DNA from: Prorocentrum cordatum | Lineage: Eukaryota > Sar > Dinophyceae > Prorocentrales > Prorocentraceae | DNA length: 64,000 nt | Assembly: GCA_963575745.1 (NCBI GenBank) | Contig: CAUYUJ010000947.1 | Location: 81,001-145,000, forward strand | Direction of reading: 5' to 3' | Position numbers and translations under genes: made by a program | In this document: in pieces, positions 44,336 through 55,668 of the stretch | How positions within the stretch are numbered: position 1 is the stretch's first letter | Layout: every line of letters begins with the position of its first letter | The notes under the pieces: model-generated | What the model was told of the DNA's origin: nothing | Seen by the model: the letters and a program-made list of their open reading frames with translations, nothing else | Databases searched by the model: none

Positions 44336-44519
44336 GAGCGTTTGCAGTCCAGACTACGCCACTGGCCGAGTGGCAAATTTTCGGGCGCGCGCGCATGCTC
44401 AGCAAGAAAGAATGGCCGGGCCCTCGTGGGGCGGTGCCGAGGCAAGGGGAGCAGCGGCTTCGGGGGCGCCGGCGGCGGGGCGGGGGGCGGCAGCTGGCCG
44501 CGGGGAGGTGCCGGTCCAC
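44336..44519. other. GC-rich linker between CA arrays
   Basis: AGAATGGCCGGGCCC followed by GGCGGCGGGG-rich sequence resembles the linker at about 40820-40965 (AAAATGGCCGGCCCC). Confidence 0.55.
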
Positions 44520-44612
44520 ACAGACACACACACACACTCACACACACACAACACACACACAACACACAACACACAACACACAACACACAACACACAACAC
44601 ACAACACACACA
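44520..44612. repeat. (CA)n / (ACACACA)n array
   Basis: CA repeats and ACAACACACA units. Confidence 0.92.
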
Positions 44613-45640
44613 CACTTTTAGACGGTCGCGCCCTCGCGGGCAGCGACGAGGCGAAGAACATCAAGTGCAGCGGCCAGGGGGCCCCGAGCGCTGGGCTCAG
44701 AGGCGAGCAGGGCCACACTCTTTACGGGCGTGGATGGAGGGAGAAAAGGAGGACGAAACGACCACCAACCGGGGGGCATCCCGCGCGGAGGGCGCAGCAG
44801 ACGACACGACAGCCGGCACGACAAGCAATCCGACAGGCGGGCAATCGACCAGCGTGCACTCAACGAGTGAACGAGTGACAGTCGAAAGCGATGGAGTGGA
44901 CGCAGGTGGAGATGGCAAATGACATGGAGGACGCTCAGACACACACACACACTCACAATCATATATATATATATATAGATGCATCTCTTTATCAATATAC
45001 ATTATATATATGTATATATATATATATCTTGTATATACGCACACAGGCGCACTTTTGTCGTCGTGGCCACTCGCGCGTTTGCCCCAACTTCCAGGGCCGA
45101 AGGTCCGCGGCCCGGTCAGCGGAAATGGCGTTCGATTTTCAACCGGCCGGCTTCTCCAACGCAAGCCACGGCCTCTCGATGCCTCGAAAAGTCTCCAGAC
45201 ACCAAAGACGTTTCCAATCACGGCCATTTCAACCCGATGGGGCCGAGAGTCTATCAAGACCTCCAGGAGAGCGGAAATCGTTCACGGTTGAGCGGATCCG
45301 TCTTCGGTCGGCTGCGGCGGCGGAGACTCTCCAGAGCGGTCGAAGACTCGGGCTACGACACGCGCTGACTGCGCCCATGCAGGAGGACGAGGGAGGGGAT
45401 CCTGGAGGGAGGGCGGCCGCAAGGAGCGGAAGGGAAGGGCTGCCATGCAGGAGGGGCGGTTGGTGACAGCCTGGTGCCCAGGGGCTGCGCTCGGATCCCT
45501 GAGGGCCGCCCGGCGGCGAAGCTTCGGCCGCAGTGATAACGAAGCCTCAGACGCTTTCGAGCACAGGGATGTTCGAGTGCTGGCGCGTTCGGGCGTGCGG
45601 GGCTATCACATTGTGATTGTCAGGGCGGCCGTGATGGCGC
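44613..45640. other. Spacer with CA/AT microsatellites
   Basis: CA lies at 44938-44955 and TATATA at 44963-45030. A linker-like CTTTTGTCGTCGTGGCCAC lies at 45051-45069. No gene supported. Confidence 0.45.
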
Positions 45641-45890
45641 GTGGATGTTCGGCGTTTCGAGCGCTTGGGTACTGATACGCAGCTGGGTACTTTTTGCACT
45701 GAGCTGCGTGCGATGTATGAGCCTCCAAATGATGTGCGTTATGACGATCTGGGTGCAGGAAATGCTCGGCTAGTGGAGCGTGTAACTGGGGCGTGGAACG
45801 CACGAAAAGTTAGGTGGTGTCGACTGGAGCGTGGGAGGAGCCGATCGAAGTGGAGGAGAGTTGAGCAGAGGACGAGTGCAGGGGAAAATT
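45641..45890 (+). other. Possible short coding fragment
   Basis: The plus frame from the ATG at 45641 reads TQLGTFCTELRAMYEPPNDV then LGAGNARLVERVTGAWNARK before running into pyrimidine and ATC repeats. It is protein-like over about 75 codons; family unknown, and it could be chance. Confidence 0.22.
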
Positions 45891-46029
45891 CCCCCCGCTC
45901 CTCATCCGTCCTCCGTCCTCCGTCCTCCCTCGTCCCCCCGTCCCCCTTCCCCCCCTCCCTCCTCCCTCCTCCCCCCTCCTCCTCCTTCCCTTCCTCCCCC
46001 CCTCCTCTTCCACATTATCTGCAGCCGAA

Positions 46030-46164
46030 TCATCTCCACCACCATCATCATCACCACCACCATCACCAACCCACCACCAACACCATCATCATCATGATCA
46101 TCATGATCATCATGATCACCATCACCACCACCACCACCACCATCACCATCACCATCACCATCAC

Positions 46165-46217
<53 letters not shown>

Positions 46218-46785
46218 GCATCAGCATCATCATCATCATCATCATCATCAGCATCATCATCATCATAATCATCATCAGGATCACCCTCACCATCGGCATC
46301 ATCATCATCAACACCACCATCAGGATCGTCATAATCATTATCGTCGTCATCATGTTCGTCGCCATCGGCATCATCATCCGCATCATCATTATGAGTATCA
46401 TCATTCTCGTTATCAACATCGTCACCCCCATCACAATCACCATCTACGTCGTCGTCGTCATCATCACGAGTGTCATCATTATCGCAGTCACCATCGTCGA
46501 CAGCATCATCATCACCGTCACCCTTACCATCATCACTATCGCCGTCACCATCACCAGCATCGTCATCATTATCATCATCACTACCACCATCATAACCATC
46601 ATCACAATCATACTCATCACCATCACTATCCATCACCATCATCATAATGATCACCTGCGTCATTATCCGTATCAACATCAGCATCATCATGATCATCATC
46701 AGTATCGGTATTAGCCGCATCATCACCAGCATCATCCGCACGACCAACATTATCAGCACACTCATCATCATCATCACCATCATCA

Positions 46786-46845
<60 letters not shown>

Positions 46846-46847
46846 AT
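46030..46847. repeat. (ATC)n / CATCAC trinucleotide array, ~0.8 kb
   Basis: Long ATC/ACC array with many single-base variants; pure stretches lie at 46162-46214 and 46790-46845. Confidence 0.95.
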
Positions 46848-46849
46848 GC

Positions 46850-47280
46850 CTCCTCCCCCTCCTGCCCTCCTCCTCCGTCTCCTCTGCCTCCAACTCCTCC
46901 TCCTCGGCGTCCTCCTCATCCCCTTCCTCCTCCTCTCCATTCCCCTCCTCCTCCTTCTCATCCTCGTCCTCCCCCCCCTCCTCCTCCTCCTCCTCCTCCT
47001 CCTCCTCCTCCTCCTCCTCCTCCTCCTCCTCCTCCTCCTCCTCCTCCTCCTTCCTCTTCCTCCTCCTTCTCCTCCTAGTCTTCTTCTTCTTCGGCCTCCT
47101 CCTCCTCATCCTCCTCGTTTCCCCCTCCTCCTCGTCCCCCTCCTCCGCCCTCCTCCTTCTCCTCCTCCTGTTCCTCTCCTCCTCCTCCCCCCCTCCTCAT
47201 CCTCCTCCTCCTCCTCCCCCTCTTCCTCCCCCTCCTCCGCCTCCTCCTCCTCCTCCTCTCCCTCCACCTCCTCCTGCTCA
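46850..47280. repeat. (CTC)n array adjoining the 3' end of the non-LTR element
   Basis: CTC/CCT with TTC interruptions; pure TCC at about 46978-47050. On the minus strand this is GGA-rich DNA directly downstream of the retrotransposon's coding region. Confidence 0.93.
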
Positions 47281-47419
47281 CAGGGTGGCGGGCGACGACG
47301 AGCGACGCGACAATCGGGGCCAGAGCCGAGCAGGCGAGCGACCGCTCGCCGGTCGGGCCCCGACCTATGATGGAGGGGTCGGGGCCAACGTCTGTGTCGC
47401 TGGCTTGTTGGGGGGCAGT

Positions 47420-48375
47420 CGGGGACGCCCTCACCCCGACAGGCGCAGCGTCACCGAGCCGAAGGCTGAACATTCTCTGCACCCGACAACCCGCCGCCCG
47501 TTGATCCAGAACTTATGGTTGGGGTGGGCGAGTCTGGCCAAACGCGGGATGCATGTGCGAGGCAAAGCGCACGAGGCCGATTTCGAAAATCCCGAGGAAC
47601 CACACTTAGCACATCTATAGGTGCCCCTCCCCTTTTTGCCCGTCCTTTGGAGGGCGCGCCCGCTGCGATCAAACCAACTGCAGTGGGTCGTGCATGCGGC
47701 GGGGAGGGGGGGGGGGGGCTTGCACTTCTGAACATCAGGGAAATGTCTCCAGTTGAACATTTTCCCATGAAGCAGGGTAAACTTGTTGAAATCGGCAACT
47801 GCAGAACTCCTTTGATTCTGAAGCTCCCGGAAGCGAAGATTGCAAAGGGTGCTCCTGGGCTCCGCGTTTTGCAAGACCATCGGCTAGATCATTGCCTACC
47901 GAGGCCCAATGGGGGGCTTCCGGGGTCTCAAGGCACCTGCTCCAAAGTACGCGGCTCTTAATCTTATGCAGGCGGATCACGTCTCGACCTATATCCAGAA
48001 CGCGCCCCCAGGCAAGTCCCCAAACTTCCGAGAACGCCACGTCCGATAGGTCAACCGCAAGCCTCTCGGGCCCATGCGTCCAGCACTGCCTGACAGTCCG
48101 AGTGGATCAAGATCTCCTGGGATGGTCCAGCCAGCTCCAGGGACAGTAGTAATGCACGCAGCTCGCCTGCACCAGTTTCCCGCACAGGGCGTGAGGGGGG
48201 GGGGGGGGGGGGGGGGGGGCCCGAACGCATGTCCCGAGGCCTGGCTGCGCTCGCCCATGGGCGCCACTGCCCAGCCCGCGCGAGCAGCGCGCATAGAATT
48301 GCCGTCGAACCCCGAGCCGTCGATGCAGATCCTGGGCCCGAGGAAACCTGGACTGGGCCTTTCTCCCGCCGCCAA
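47420..48375 (-). pseudogene. RNase H and C-terminal Cys-rich domain of the non-LTR element
   Basis: RICIDGSGFDGNSMRAARAG (about 48275-48340) matches the first RNase H strand with the catalytic Asp before G-S. IHSDCQAVLD-like text (about 48075-48115, other frame) supplies the third acidic position. PHWASVGNDLADGLAKRGAQ (about 47855-47915) is the typical final H...GND-AD motif. A run of 25 G residues (48195-48219) breaks the frame between them. Downstream YRCAKCGSSGF and VVGCRECSAFGS provide two CxxC pairs about 40 residues apart, suggesting a terminal zinc-binding domain. RNase H would remove RNA from the RNA-DNA hybrid during retrotransposition. Confidence 0.72.
48195..48219. repeat. Poly(G) run of 25 within the RNase H coding region
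   Basis: A homopolymer of 25 Gs on the plus strand. It may reflect slippage or an assembly artefact. It disrupts the RNase H frame. Confidence 0.9.
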
Positions 48376-49009
48376 AACTCAGCAGTGGAAGACTACGGCC
48401 AGTCGTGCCCCGGGTCGGCCGCCACCGCTCTGGTCGACAGAAAATAGCAGGCGCCAACCTGCTTGCCTAACTCCTCGCGCTGCGGCACGCGCAAGTCCCG
48501 CTTGAAGCGAGGAGAGCCGTCGCACTGGAAGAAACGATGCCTCGGCGCGCCGTCGCGCTGGCCGCAGACCTTGCGCAGCGACGAGATGGCGCGCCTGTCG
48601 CGAAACAGCACTTCCTGGGCGGGGGACCTCCTGCAACTGAATTGCGCAAGAATGCGGCGGTTGCATGTCCCCCAGCTTTCCCGAGGCCCCTGAGAGCGTC
48701 AACTGTGGCCCCCTGGAGCGGAGGAAGAGCCCGTGCAGGGGACGCAGGGTCCGATTGTCCCAACGTGTTTCGGGAGCCTCATCTGTGTAGAATAGTTAAC
48801 TAGCTTTTCCAGGGCACTCCTGCCACAAAAAAACCAGGGAGAAACCGCGGCATGTGTTCCAAGTATCCCAACTCTTCAAACTCCAACCCAACCAATATAA
48901 AACAGCACAAGCCGCTCCAGCTGGCCCCCAACACCTGCCCCAAGACCTGGAGGCAGGGGTAGGGCACGCATGGGCGCAAACTTTCGTTCTCTGTTCGAGG
49001 GCCCATCTC

Positions 49010-50610
49010 TGCTCAACCGCCTGTTGCCGCATACTCAGCGGGAGGAGGCTCGCCTGGAATACAGGGCCCATGCTGGGTGATGGGCTCAGGAGGAACTCGG
49101 GGGGTCCTGGAGCGCCCGCGACACTTGCCAAACGCGGTCTGGCCTATGATCGAGCACAACTTCATGAGGCTAGACATGTTCACGCCCATGACCGAAATGT
49201 CGTAACAAAAAGCTGCCGGAAGACCTCCTGCCTTAACCACCTTACACATGCTGGAGCATCCTGAGCGCAAGCCTCGAAATCGGCGAACTCGGGGCCCCGA
49301 ACTCCCCCATCGCAGCGCTTGGACAGGAGTTCGTCGTCGGCCAGCCGTATAGTCCACCCCGTGGTTTCGAATGGTCTCAACAGCTTGGAATTTCCATCGC
49401 AACGGCCCAGTTCTCACTCGAACCTCGACGCCCCTGGAAGTGGCCGGGATCAAACCTTTCGCGGGGGAAACCAGGAAACCAAGCCGTTCGAGCTTGTCGC
49501 ATGACAAATAAGTCGCGTCGACCGCCGTTCTCGCCGCCGCTAGCCTTCCCCGTCGCTCCGATCGCGGCATCGTCGACGTTGCATGATCGAACCGAAGGGC
49601 ATCTCGCGACGCCCTGCTCTGAAGGGCCAAGGAGGAGGCACTTGCGCAACGTGGTGGCGGACGCGCAGCCTGCGAGGATCGCCTGCAGGCAATTGACAAA
49701 CTCGGAGCATGCGCGGCCAACCTGCAGGACCCTCTGGCCCCTGTATAAGCAAAGGAGGTAGCGCAGGCGATAGGGCGGGAAGCCGTGCTCAACGGCCGCC
49801 AGGGCCTACTAGACATGCATGACCTTCCCGCGGCACGTGGTCATATCGACCAACGCAGAGGCAGCATAGTGACCACAAATGAAAGCGCGCCCCGTCCTTA
49901 CAGCCTGCTCCCAGACCGCTCTCCCACAAGAATGTCCCGCGCTTCTAATATGCTGGGCCCTGTCGCGGGGCCGCCCCCATCTGTCAGCTTGCACCCTGGA
50001 ATGCTTGCCGAAGCGCCGGACACTCCCAGACAAAACTCCGATTGGTCGAACGCCGCCCTCATCGTCCTTCAGAATCACGGCCAGGATGATGGTTGCCAGG
50101 ACCTCGGGAAGCCTTCCGAGGGGCTCCATCCAGAACCGTGGGGCAACAACGCACGCCAGAGCCGCGTCGCCGAGGTCCCCGAAGTCTCCAGCGCGGGCCC
50201 TGTCCGCGCCCATCGCCGTCGTGACCGTGAACCTGTTAGAGCACTTTCGGATCTTACCAGGCGTGGCCAACTCCATGGGCTCCTCTGCGGACTCGGAAAT
50301 CTTGCTGGAGAGGAGGCCCATGGGATCTGGGCCCAGGAAACTAAGCTTCGAAGGCCAAGTGCCATTCCACTCGCCCATGAGGTCGTCGATGCGCCCCATG
50401 AAGCCTTTGGAGGGCCCTCTTTTGGGGTTCGAAGGAGCCCAGCCCAAGGGAACTGTGGTGAACGCGTGGGCCAGTCAAGCTCCATTCTCCAGACTCGTCT
50501 TAACCCGAGAGCGCCAGGCCTGGCGTCGATCCGACTGCAACTGCTTCTCATGGTGCTCTGCGTCTCGCTTGGCCTCGGCGCGAAGTTGCGCGGGGCCGAC
50601 GAGATCAAGG
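49010..50610 (-). pseudogene. Reverse transcriptase of the non-LTR element
   Basis: Minus-strand motifs in order, in shifting frames: GRLPEVLATIILAVILKDDE followed by GGVRPIGVLSGSVRRF (about 50020-50125; the R-P-I of RT motif 1/2), ADRWGRPRDRAQHI, then ASALVDMTTCRGKV (about 49815-49870, motif A with Asp), then GCASATTLRKCLLLG and SCNVDDAAIGATGK (49540-49680; the catalytic box reads N-V-D-D rather than Y-V/A-D-D), and KLERLGFLVSPAKG (about 49450-49500). The domain would copy the element RNA at the target site. At least three frame changes are needed, so it is dead in this copy. Confidence 0.72.
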
Positions 50611-50614
50611 CTCG

Positions 50615-51550
50615 CTAGATCGCCCTCTGACATGGCCGCGGCCTGCGAATCAGGGCCAGCATGGAGAGCCGCTGGCCCATGGGGGGCGCGGTGAATATAT
50701 ATATATATATATATAATCTAGCATCGGGTCGGCCCAAGGGCACTTGCTTCCTGACAAGGTAGCTGAGCTCCTGGATATGAATGGGCCACTTCCCCCACGC
50801 TCTGCCCTTGCCAGAGAAGACAGGATAAGCCCCGCCTGTGACGTGGGCAGCCGGGTAGGTTGTGGTTTTCCCCCCATTGGCCCGGCCGCGGTACGTGGGG
50901 GCCTCGCTCTTGTCTGCGCCGTGAATGCCTATCATCTCACCCCCGAAAAGCTTGCAACGCCTGGCGCGGCCCCCGCCCAGAGCTGCCTGGCCACCGCGCG
51001 CCTCGAGCTGAGCAAGACATGCACCAATCTGGCGGGCGCGGGCGCGGGCCTGAGGGCGCTTCGCGACGGGGCGCCCAGGGGCCCACCAGGGCCCTTGTCT
51101 CGGGCTCCCCGGGCGCGCCCGAGAGGTCCAGGGCGGCGAGCCAGCGCGGGCAGGTCGCGCCCTTCTCGTTGAGCGCGATGGCGTCGAACAAAGGGTCGAG
51201 CGATTTCGACGCGATGAAATAATCGATGGTGGTCCAGGAAGTCTGACATTTACGACGCGCGGGCTCAGCCGCGTGGAAGACGGCGCCCCTGCCTTGCCCG
51301 CCAACGACGTCGGCGATGCGCGAAAGTCGCCGCCTATCGCGAAGGGCAGCTGCCAGCCATGAAGAGCCTCCTTTAGTCCTTTAAGGGTCTGAAGGCTGTC
51401 GAGGCCCAAGGGGTCGTCACAATCCAGGCATAAGGGGTTGAAACCGCTATGCCACCAGGGACGCGCACATCCAGCCATGCTCGACAGACACGGTGCTGCT
51501 ACGGAAATGGGCGGACAAGCGGCAGGGGCCCAGTACCGATGTGACTCCTG
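50615..51550 (-). pseudogene. APE-like endonuclease of the non-LTR element
   Basis: ATG at 51478. LHGWQLPFAIGGDFRASPTS (about 51318-51370) matches the P-x-x-x-G-G-D-F/N core of the exonuclease-endonuclease-phosphatase fold. A frame change about 35 codons on leads to SWTTIDYFIASKSLDPLFDA (about 51175-51235), the expected S-x-I-D-x-F motif after it. Downstream text becomes Arg/Pro-rich. In active elements this domain nicks the target DNA. Frame disruption shows this copy is inactive. Confidence 0.68.
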
Positions 51551-51651
51551 ACTGCTATCCCTGTCCCACGACTCAGCCCGCCCTTGTCTGTGGTCCTGGT
51601 AGGGTGAATATGAAGGCTTTCCGACCTAGCTGGCGAGGCCGATGGCTACCC

Positions 51652-53424
51652 TCACGATGGCCCCCACCTAACGCAAAGTCCTGCTGCGCGACAACCTGGC
51701 CGACAGCCTCCGAGCCCAAGTGCGTCTTGAGCGATCTCCAGGATGGAGAATTGCAAGAGTCGGCGGAGATTCATCGCCTCGTGGGCTGCGACGCGCGACC
51801 ACCGCCCCCGTCGTTGCATGGCCTGCGCCGGCCCCCCGACGGGACCGTCGGCGCCCCCAGTTGGAGCGTCGCGGAAGATGGAAGGAGACTTGGCCAACAT
51901 GCTCGAATCTTGCGTCGCTGCATCCTGCGATGTCTTAACCTTGATGCCAGCTTCTGAATTAGAAAGCGGCGTCTTTGCCAGCGTGCCCATCGAATCCGCG
52001 CGCGGCAAATGATGGGGGCAAGGAAGAGCTGGGGCCGTCGAAGTAGATCGCGAAACCCCAGTAGAGAAGATGCTCGACCCACGCGTGGCAGAAGTGTCGG
52101 GAGGCAAGCCGTTCCCCAAACATGACGCGCTCTGTGCTCGCCATGCTCTCTCTGATTCACGCCCTGGGGGCCTCTCTTGGCGGCCCCAGCGCCTCGGGGA
52201 CGCTGGCCCGCCAAGGGTTTCGTCCGAGGGTTGTCTCAGAGGTCCCATGGCAGGTGAGTCTGGCGGCCAGGAAGGGGCAGCCCCAATCGCTGTCCAGCAT
52301 GTCATCTCCCAGATGTGGCCCCCTTGTTCAGAAGGCACTGATACCGCGCCTGCAGCCTGCTGAAACCGCTTCTCGAGGTCCTCCTCATCGGCGTCGGCTG
52401 CGGCATCCACAGCGCCGAAACTCGCCGTCGCCGCAGCCGCTGCCACCGAACGCTGGGTCATCTCCACCGGCGCGGCCCACGGCGGCAGCAGCCTTGGGCT
52501 CCACCGATGCACCGGCGTCCTCCTGCTCGGCGCTTTCGTCGTCAGCGCGGCGCCGCTTCGCAGCCATCCGCTGGTGGAAAGCCCGTCTCCGCCACCAGCT
52601 CCTGCGCGCGCGCGGAGCCGAAGGCATCGGCGACCGCCTTCTTGATGTTCTGCTCGACCTCCTGCTTCCTCTTCAGCTGCCGAGATCCCGATCCCCTCTG
52701 CCTCCAGGCCGAAGAGGCCATCGTCCTCGAAGATCTCGAACCCTTCGCCGTCCAACAGCTTCTCGAGGCTGAGCCCATGACGGGGCCCATACGCAGGCTC
52801 CTGCCATACCTGCGCAGGCACCTCCAACGCCACTAGTGTGACCGCCTCATGGTAACGAGGCTGGCAGGCTTCGAAATCGACCATCGCCTGGGCAGCCTGC
52901 TCCTGAGCCTGAGACAGCTCGCTCTGGAGGGCCTCCGCCGCCATGACGCGCTTTTCCACATGCTGCTTGGCCTCGCGCGTGGCATGCTGGGCCGCCCCGA
53001 CCGTTGGCTGCCGTTGGCCCAACTTCTGCAGCTTTGCAAAGTAGCTCTCATACACCTTCGTCTGCTCCGTGTCCCTGAAGCCGTCGAAGATTTGCTGCAA
53101 GCCCTGCAGCTTGGGGATGTCGTCGACCGAACACTTTGCCCAACCCCCATCGCCAGCCGCACCCATGGGGCCGGTCTGGAGTCAGCCTGAGGCCTGAAGT
53201 TGGAGCCCCGCAGGTAGTACCTGTTGCAGCACTGGCGGCGGCACGCCTGACCTTTGTGGGACAACCTGCTTGGGCCCGTCAATTCCGAACCCATTGCCCT
53301 TGACGCCTCCTCTTTTCTTGCCCTTGCACCTTGCCTCTTTTGGCGGCCTCGCCGTGTGGGGAAGAAGGACACGAGCGCCGGCAAGGACGCCCAAAACAGT
53401 TGGGGCTGGGGCAGACGGCAGCAC
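51652..53424 (-). pseudogene. ORF1-like protein of the non-LTR element, one in-frame TGA
   Basis: From the ATG at 53424 one frame runs about 590 codons to 51652 with a single TGA at 53182-53184. Directly after it comes an ATG at 53166 that starts a 504-codon uninterrupted stretch. LQQIFDGFRDTEQTKVYESY, REAKQHVEKRVMAAEALQSE and LSQAQEQAAQAMVDFEACQP give a Glu/Gln/Ala-rich coiled coil (residues about 20-100 of the 504). Then comes an acidic patch (DGEGFEIFEDDGLFGLEAEG), followed by low-complexity Ala/Pro/Arg. ORF1 proteins of LINEs bind RNA; no zinc knuckle is clear here. The long intact frame is notable beside the broken ORF2. Confidence 0.6.
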
Positions 53425-53716
53425 GAACGCGAGAGGCTAGAGCCTTCGAAAGCTCTGTGCCCCCACTCGTCTTGCGGTTTCCCACCCAAATTCAGTGCCG
53501 AGGGTCCCCGTCTTCATCACGCATACTAGGTTGGCCGCGACAAAAATAGTCCATTGGTAGGAACGCGGGGGGCTGCGTACGAGGGACATCGTGTATGTAG
53601 TACTCCTGCAAGAAGTCACAACAAGAAACCGGGGCCAGGAACTGGCAGCAGGGTCACTGGCGGGGGCGCGTTTCCCCCACGCCAAACAGGGATCAGTCTG
53701 AGCGAAACGCTGCGGA

Positions 53717-53737
53717 CTTGAGCCAACATGGCTACGG
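53717..53737 (-). other. Dinoflagellate spliced-leader (DinoSL) relic
   Basis: The minus strand reads CCGTAGCCAT, then G, then TTGGCTCAAG. The canonical DinoSL core has T at the central position, giving 20 of 21 matches. The preceding base is T, allowed by the ambiguous first position of the leader. In dinoflagellates this leader is added to mRNAs by trans-splicing, so a genomic copy fused to downstream gene-like sequence indicates an mRNA-derived insertion. Confidence 0.85.
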
Positions 53738-53740
53738 ACC

Positions 53741-53806
53741 TTTTCCTCCTCCTCCTCCTCCTCCTCCTCCTCCTCCTCCTCCTCCTCCTCCTCCTCCTCC
53801 TCCTCC
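53741..53806. repeat. (CTC)n microsatellite immediately upstream of the spliced-leader relic
   Basis: About 21 TCC repeats begin a few bases from the leader; on the minus strand this is (GGA)n followed by AAAAGGT and the leader. Confidence 0.95.
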
Positions 53807-54119
53807 GCCCCCACCCGAGATTATCGGGCAAGGGAACGGCCCCCCGAGAGGCGCCTGTGACGGGCGCTCTCGGCGCGGGCGGGGGCGGGGCAGGGGTGGG
53901 AAGCGGCGCGCACCACCGCGGTCGGTCGGATGCAACCTGGGGCGGGGCGCGGTGGCCGCGATCGGCGCAGGGCGGCGTGAAGAGGAGGCGGCGGGCGGGG
54001 GAGGGCGCGGGGGGAGGGAGACGCGGCGGAGGGGGCGCAGGGGAAGAGGAGGGGCGGCGACGGCGAGGCACAAGGAAAGTTGGGGGAGCGAGGAAGGCGG
54101 AGGATCGAAGGAGGGCTCC
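53807..54119. other. GC-rich purine-biased spacer
   Basis: GGGGCGGGGC- and GGAGGCGG-type sequence; frames open on both strands by composition. Nothing else seen. Confidence 0.45.
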
Positions 54120-54124
54120 CGCCT

Positions 54125-54370
54125 GAAACGTCCTCGCAATTCACTCACAGACGACGATCCCGCTTGATGCTTCCTCCATCTTCAAGCCTGAAGAGCCCAA
54201 ACATGACGGCGGCTACAGGTTTTTTGATGACCCGCGCGGATTGCCAACATGGACTGCGGGCCACAGAAAGAAGGGGCTCCCGCTGGACTTCCTCACAATT
54301 TACTCAGACACGACGCGCCCGCTTGATACGTCCTCCATGTTTAGGCCTCAAGAGACCAACCACGATGACA
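54125..54370 (+). repeat. Imperfect duplication of ~85 bp at 160-bp spacing
   Basis: CCCGCTTGATGCTTCCTCCA (54160-54179) recurs as CCCGCTTGATACGTCCTCCA at about 54319. Flanking CTCGCAATTCACTCA/CTCACAATTTACTCA and AGGCCT(C/G)AAGAG segments also match. Between them GATGACCCGCGCGG and CATGGACTGCGGGCC match the segment at 60625-60665. Confidence 0.6.
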
Positions 54371-55668
54371 TTTACAAGTCCCACCAACCCTCTGGGCGTA
54401 AGTGGTTTGAGGACTTTTGTCACGTCTCTTTCCACAATCCCTCCTTCCCCTGCTCGGGGAAGAAGTTTACCGCATGTCGGACCAATCCTAATCGGCTGGG
54501 ACCAATTACAACCGACCGGGGCAGTTCTCAACCGGCCACACCCACACTCCTCCCACAACTACGCATTTCGAAAACCCGAATTCTCATCCTCGCTGTCCTC
54601 GGCCGTTATTTCCCTATTCCTCTCCTGCCTCTTCCCTCCTCCTCCTCCTCCTCCACCTCCTCCTCCTCCTCATCTTCCTCGTGCCGCATTCCTCGTCGTC
54701 CTCGGTTTTTTTTCCCCGTCTCGCTTCTCTCTAATTTCTCCTCATGCTCCTCCTCCTACCCCCAAGCTGGTCCCAGGAGGTCAACCGTGGCTCAAAACAG
54801 CTTCGAGATCGAACAAGATCGCTCAGCATGGCCGAGGATACCTCCCGACCGCCTCTAGTCGAGCAGGGCCGACCAGGGCCGAGCAGGGCTGAAAATGATT
54901 CGGCGGCGGCGGCGGGGGGCAAGGCGACTCGTTCGGCCACGGTCTCCCTCCCCGTGGGTTCGGGGTCTCCCGGAACCCCGAGGGCACGAGAAGCTTCCAT
55001 TGGAAGCGTCGCCTTCGGAGCCAGTGGGACTCCCGCGCCCGCAACAGAGGAGGCGGGGGCCGAACGACTCAGGAGTCTCTAAGGAGCCTCCAAGGAGCTC
55101 CTAAAGTGCCTGTAAGGAGCCTCTGCGGAGCCTCTAAGAAGCCTCTCATGAGCTTGCATAAGAAACCTTTTAACAAACATCAAGATAGCTTGAACAGCGG
55201 ATGTAATTGGTCTCGGTTGGCTGGGATTGGGGCCACAATGGTTGGACTCCGTCCCAGTTGGTTGTGCTTTCTTACGTTTTCTGGGTTTTCGCCCACTCCC
55301 CCAGGCGACCCGCGGCCAACCAGAACCACGAAGGCCCCGCCACCACATCATTGCAAAAACAATGCAAAACTACCTGTGCCTCCACATTTGGAGCATGCGC
55401 GGCCAACCCGATGCGCCCCCCCCTCTCCCCCCCGCCATCCCTGTCAAACACAATAAAAATTACGCTAACGAGGACCCCCACATACTTACTTCAACTCTTC
55501 TGTGTTTGCTTAAGCTTATACTATATGCGCAATTCTGCGTTCTGAGCCCTCGTCGCGAATGTTCCCCTATGTGTCATCCAACGCCATATTGCTTGAACCT
55601 CCTCCCTCTTCCTAGCCTTCTATCCTCCATCGAGAACAGATTCGAGCCAGCCAGCGCCCGCTGTGAGG
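54371..55668. other. Spacer with short repeats
   Basis: A CTC tract lies at 54637-54680. An approximate inverted repeat joins about 54484-54518 and 55203-55236 (GACCAATTACAACC versus its complement). AAGGAGCCTCT-type 11-mers lie at 55075-55145. TCCACATTTGGAGCATGCGC (55381-55400) recurs at 57330-57349. No gene supported. Confidence 0.45.

Larger units (their letters stand above)
47281..53737 (-). mobile_element. Non-LTR retrotransposon with a spliced-leader relic at its 5' end
   Basis: Reading on the minus strand from 53737: DinoSL-like 21-mer, ~0.3 kb leader, ORF1 with coiled coil, APE-like endonuclease (about 51480-50620), reverse transcriptase (about 50450-49370), linker, RNase H (about 48340-47880) and a Cys-rich C-terminal domain (about 47640-47480). 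All main domains of a LINE with RNase H are present in order. Multiple frameshifts and stops make it inactive. The 3' boundary at about 47281 is where coding-like sequence gives way to GGA-rich DNA. No target-site duplication could be defined. Confidence 0.8.
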
